Shown: positions 61,532-64,000 of the stretch, in pieces
Numbering within the stretch: position 1 is the stretch's first letter
How the letters are laid out: each line of letters begins with the position of its first letter
Assembly: GCA_946887045.1 (NCBI GenBank)
Contig: CAMPKC010000005.1
Span: 62,001-126,000 of the forward strand
Reading direction: 5' to 3'
From: an uncultured Sphingobacteriaceae bacterium
Lineage (GTDB): Bacteria > Bacteroidota > Bacteroidia > Sphingobacteriales > Sphingobacteriaceae
Length of the DNA: 64,000 bases
Program-made: the position numbers and the translations under genes
Notes under the pieces: generated by a model
Told to the model about the DNA's origin: nothing
Databases searched by the model: none
Seen by the model: only the letters and a program-made list of their open reading frames with translations

Positions 61532-61571
61532 CGGGTTTAACTCGCGAAAGAAAATAGTAAACAACAAAAAA

Positions 61572-62984
61572 ATGAGCAAGACATTATTTGATAAGGTGTG
61601 GGACACTCACGTAGTGCGCAAGATTGAAGGCGGACCAGACGTGTTATTTATTGATCGTCATTTAATTCATGAAGTTACAAGTCCTGTAGCTTTTCTTGGA
61701 TTAAAGAGTCGTGGCACAAAAGTTTTATATCCTGAGCGGACATTTGCAACCGCAGATCATAATACACCAACCATCAATCAACATTTACCAGTTTCCGACC
61801 CACTTTCAGCTAACCAGTTGAAGGCCCTCGAAACAAATTCTAACGAGTACGGAATAAGCCACTGGGGATTAGGTCATCAAAAAAATGGGATCGTTCACGT
61901 GGTTGGACCAGAATACGGCATTACGCAGCCTGGCGCCACGATTGTTTGCGGTGACTCGCATACGTCGACTCACGGGGCTTTTGGCGCTATTGCTTTTGGT
62001 ATTGGAACATCTGAAGTAGAAATGGTTCTTGCTGCTCAATGTATTATGCAGCAAAAGCCAAAGAGCATGCGCATTAACGTTACCGGAAGTTTGGGCTACG
62101 GCGTTACGCCAAAAGATGTTGCCTTGTTCATTATTTCTAAGCTTACTACTTCTGGCGCTACCGGATATTTTGTTGAATACGCAGGTGAAGTATTTGAAAA
62201 AATGACCATGGAAGGCCGTATGACGGTTTGTAATTTAAGTATTGAAATGGGTGCCCGTGGCGGCATGATTGCTCCGGATCAAACTACATTTGATTATGTT
62301 GCAGGTCGTGAGTTTACGCCAAAAGGTTCGGCATGGGATAAAGCGATGGCTTACTGGCAAACGCTTAAAACTGATGCTGACGCGGTATTTGACAAAGAAT
62401 ACACGTTCGATGGTTCGGAAATTGAACCGATGATCACATACGGAACCAATCCTGGAATGGGTATGGGAATATCAAATTCAATACCTGACGCAAATCAGGT
62501 TGAAGGCGGTGTTGCTACTTACGAAAAATCTCTTGGCTACATGGGTTTCCATGAAGGAGAGTCGATGATTGGCAAACCGGTAGATTACGTTTTCGTGGGA
62601 AGCTGCACAAATGGTAGAATTGAAGATTTCAGAGCGTTTGCATCTGTGGTTAAAGGAAAGAAAAAAGCCGACAATGTAACTGCATGGCTGGTACCAGGAT
62701 CGCATATTGTTGAGGCGCAAATTAAAGAAGAAGGCATCCTTGACATTTTAACTGAAGCGGGATTCACTCTTCGCCAGCCAGGATGCTCGGCTTGCTTAGC
62801 AATGAACGATGACAAAGTTCCTGCGGGAAAATATGCTGTGAGTACTTCAAACAGAAACTTTGAAGGAAGACAAGGCCCGGGTGCAAGAACAATGCTTGCT
62901 AGTCCGCTTGTTGCAGCAGCAGCAGCAGTTACCGGAGTAGTTACAGATCCTAGAACTTTGTTACAAGAAAAAGAATTGGTTTAA
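61572..62984 (+). CDS. leuC: 3-isopropylmalate dehydratase large subunit
   Basis: Isomerises 2- to 3-isopropylmalate with LeuD. The 470 residues show 4Fe-4S ligand cysteines in VGSCTNGR and GCSACLAMN, with [15 protein letters not shown] upstream, the aconitase pattern. Start ATG 61572. Followed by leuD 132 bases on. Confidence 0.95.
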   Translation: MSKTLFDKVWDTHVVRKIEGGPDVLFIDRHLIHEVTSPVAFLGLKSRGTKVLYPERTFATADHNTPTINQHLPVSDPLSANQLKALETNSNEYGISHWGLGHQKNGIVHVVGPEYGITQPGATIVCGDSHTSTHGAFGAIAFGIGTSEVEMVLAAQCIMQQKPKSMRINVTGSLGYGVTPKDVALFIISKLTTSGATGYFVEYAGEVFEKMTMEGRMTVCNLSIEMGARGGMIAPDQTTFDYVAGREFTPKGSAWDKAMAYWQTLKTDADAVFDKEYTFDGSEIEPMITYGTNPGMGMGISNSIPDANQVEGGVATYEKSLGYMGFHEGESMIGKPVDYVFVGSCTNGRIEDFRAFASVVKGKKKADNVTAWLVPGSHIVEAQIKEEGILDILTEAGFTLRQPGCSACLAMNDDKVPAGKYAVSTSNRNFEGRQGPGARTMLASPLVAAAAAVTGVVTDPRTLLQEKELV

Positions 62985-63116
62985 TTTAAAGACAAAAGAG
63001 TAAAGACACAGGAACCAAGACAAGGCATAAAACTTTGGTGCTTTATCATGACTCCTGACTCTTAATTCTTGGCTCTCAATCCAGATACTTGATACCAAAT
63101 ACTTTATACGATAAAA
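62985..63116. repeat. Simple-sequence spacer leuC-leuD
   Basis: Made of AAGACACAGGAACCAAGAC / GACTCCTGACTCTTAATTC-type low-complexity segments, loosely inverted, and TACTTGATACCAAATACTTT. Similar filler is found in other spacers here. No gene. Confidence 0.4.
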
Positions 63117-63713
63117 ATGGCTTACGATAAATTTAACATACTTACCAGCACAGCAGTTCCTCTTCCGATCGAGAATGTGGATACTGACCAGATTATACCG
63201 GCACGTTTCTTAAAAGCAACCGAGCGTGTAGGCTTTGGCGACAATTTATTCCGTGACTGGAGGTACAATCCTGATAATACACCTAAAGCAGATTTCGTTT
63301 TAAACGATTCTACTTATTCCGGAAAAATTTTAGTTGGTGGGAAAAACTTCGGTTCAGGATCATCAAGAGAGCACGCAGCATGGGCTGTTTACGATTACGG
63401 CTTCAGAGCTGTAGTATCCAGTTTCTTTGCGGATATCTTCAAAAATAATTGCTTGAACATTGGCGTATTGCCGGTTCAGGTTAGTCCTGAATTTCTTGAA
63501 AAGATCTTCAACGCAGTCTTTGCCGATCCTAAAACTGAATTAGAAATAAACCTTCCCGAGCAAACGATCACCTTGCTCCCTACAGGTGAAAAAGAAAGTT
63601 TTGATATCAGCACCTACAAAAAAGACAACATGCAAAATGGTTTCGATGATATCGACTATTTACAAAGCATGAAACCTGAAATTGAGGATTTCGCTAAACA
63701 GCTTCCACTTTAA
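63117..63713 (+). CDS. leuD: 3-isopropylmalate dehydratase small subunit
   Basis: The swivel-domain partner of LeuC. The 198 residues have VPLPIENVDTDQIIPARFLK near the start and GKNFGSGSSREHAAWAVYDYG, the active-site loop. Start ATG 63117. A hairpin and three direct repeats lie between it and the next gene. Confidence 0.95.
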   Translation: MAYDKFNILTSTAVPLPIENVDTDQIIPARFLKATERVGFGDNLFRDWRYNPDNTPKADFVLNDSTYSGKILVGGKNFGSGSSREHAAWAVYDYGFRAVVSSFFADIFKNNCLNIGVLPVQVSPEFLEKIFNAVFADPKTELEINLPEQTITLLPTGEKESFDISTYKKDNMQNGFDDIDYLQSMKPEIEDFAKQLPL

Positions 63714-63735
63714 TTAATTTAGAGATCACACGGAT

Positions 63736-63810
63736 TTAAGAAGATTACACAGAATTTTTCATCAGTGTAATCTTCTTAATCAGTGAAATCCCAAAGTCAG
63801 TGAAATCACC
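63736..63810. repeat. Hairpin plus direct repeats after leuD
   Basis: TTAAGAAGATTACAC (63736-63750) and its perfect complement (63765-63779) form a 15-bp stem with a 14-base loop. Three copies of (A/G)TCAGTG(T/A)AATC run from 63762 to about 63808. The T-run needed for a classic terminator is absent. It may be a dispersed element. Confidence 0.6.
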
Positions 63811-63816
63811 CCATAC

Positions 63817-64000
63817 ATGGAACAACGCAAAATAGAAATCATGGACACCACTCTTCGCGACGGAGAGCAAACTTCAGGTGTGTCTTTTTCGATTTCAGAG
63901 AAGCTGACAATCTCGCAACTTCTACTTGAAGAACTTCTGGTAGACAGGGTAGAAATCGCGTCTGCCCGTGTTTCAGAAGGTGAATTTGAAGCGGTCAAAG
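63817..64000 (+). CDS. LeuA-family synthase, N-terminal part (cut by window edge)
   Basis: ATG 63817 opens a frame still open at 64000 (61 complete codons). It begins [21 protein letters not shown], the start of the LeuA/homocitrate/citramalate synthase barrel, with VEIASARVSEGEFEAVK after it. It differs from leuA at 59419 (TSGVSFS in place of VPGSQLT). Candidates are citramalate synthase or a second isopropylmalate synthase; the regulatory domain lies outside the window. Confidence 0.8.
   Translation, partial: MEQRKIEIMDTTLRDGEQTSGVSFSISEKLTISQLLLEELLVDRVEIASARVSEGEFEAVK

Overview
The window looks like a chromosomal segment of a Bacteroidota bacterium, most likely family Sphingobacteriaceae (Pedobacter-like). 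The support is the AT-rich spacers, several TAnnTTTG/TAnnTTCG promoter elements, near absence of Shine-Dalgarno sequences, a long-linker FtsZ, an enlarged MraY, a small histone-H1-like protein, a long class II ketol-acid reductoisomerase, a C-terminally short ATP synthase epsilon subunit, and atpDC standing apart from the other ATP synthase genes. No plasmid, phage, transposase, rRNA or CRISPR array was found. The family-level assignment is an inference from protein style and was not searched.

Layout. 1-950 is gene-free and dense in repeats (11-bp and 9-bp tandem repeats, a large palindrome). 950-3800 holds scattered accessory genes (PhyH-like dioxygenase, a MutT-type Nudix enzyme, a lipoprotein, a LURP-one/scramblase-like protein). 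3900-8600 is a glycolytic block: two related BadF/GlcNAc-kinase-like proteins bracket a Nudix-type regulator and pfkA, followed by gapA. 8700-13190 is a glycogen/glucan pair (glgB and a GH31 alpha-glucosidase). 13400-25500 is mixed: penicillin acylase, a small membrane protein, a LuxE-like acyl-protein synthetase, tyrS, nudK, an AcpH-like protein, a YhcH-family lipoprotein, ligA, dapA, the H1-like protein and an alpha-oxoamine synthase.

25650-41570 (minus strand) is a complete division/cell-wall (dcw) cluster read mraZ-rsmH-ftsL-ftsI-murE-mraY-murD-ftsW-murG-murC-ftsQ-ftsA-ftsZ. Many junctions overlap by a few bases, and a few hold low-complexity dispersed repeats. 41700-48700 holds pgk, a second GAPDH, obgE, adk, tRNA-Arg, a flotillin and an RmlD-like reductase. 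48770-51540 has two small paralogous membrane proteins diverging from atpD-atpC. 51800-64000 is the branched-chain amino acid block ilvD-ilvB-ilvN-ilvC-(ABC ATPase)-leuA-(DUF1801)-leuC-leuD-(second LeuA-like enzyme, cut by the window edge), with a possible Ile/Leu-rich leader peptide in front.

The most interesting observations are these. (1) A shared 15-bp palindrome sits in the pfkA promoter and upstream of pgk, next to a Nudix regulator whose catalytic box is degenerate. (2) The second GlcNAc-kinase-like protein has lost its phosphate-1 motif. (3) Two tandem small proteins have a signal peptide, a WYAQPW(V/I)W motif and a transmembrane helix, next to atpD. (4) Three 10-bp-phased repeats upstream of mraZ match the layout of MraZ operators. 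(5) Nested inverted repeats lie between ftsA and ftsZ. (6) The ilv operon may have a leader peptide. Most other genes are ordinary core-genome genes.
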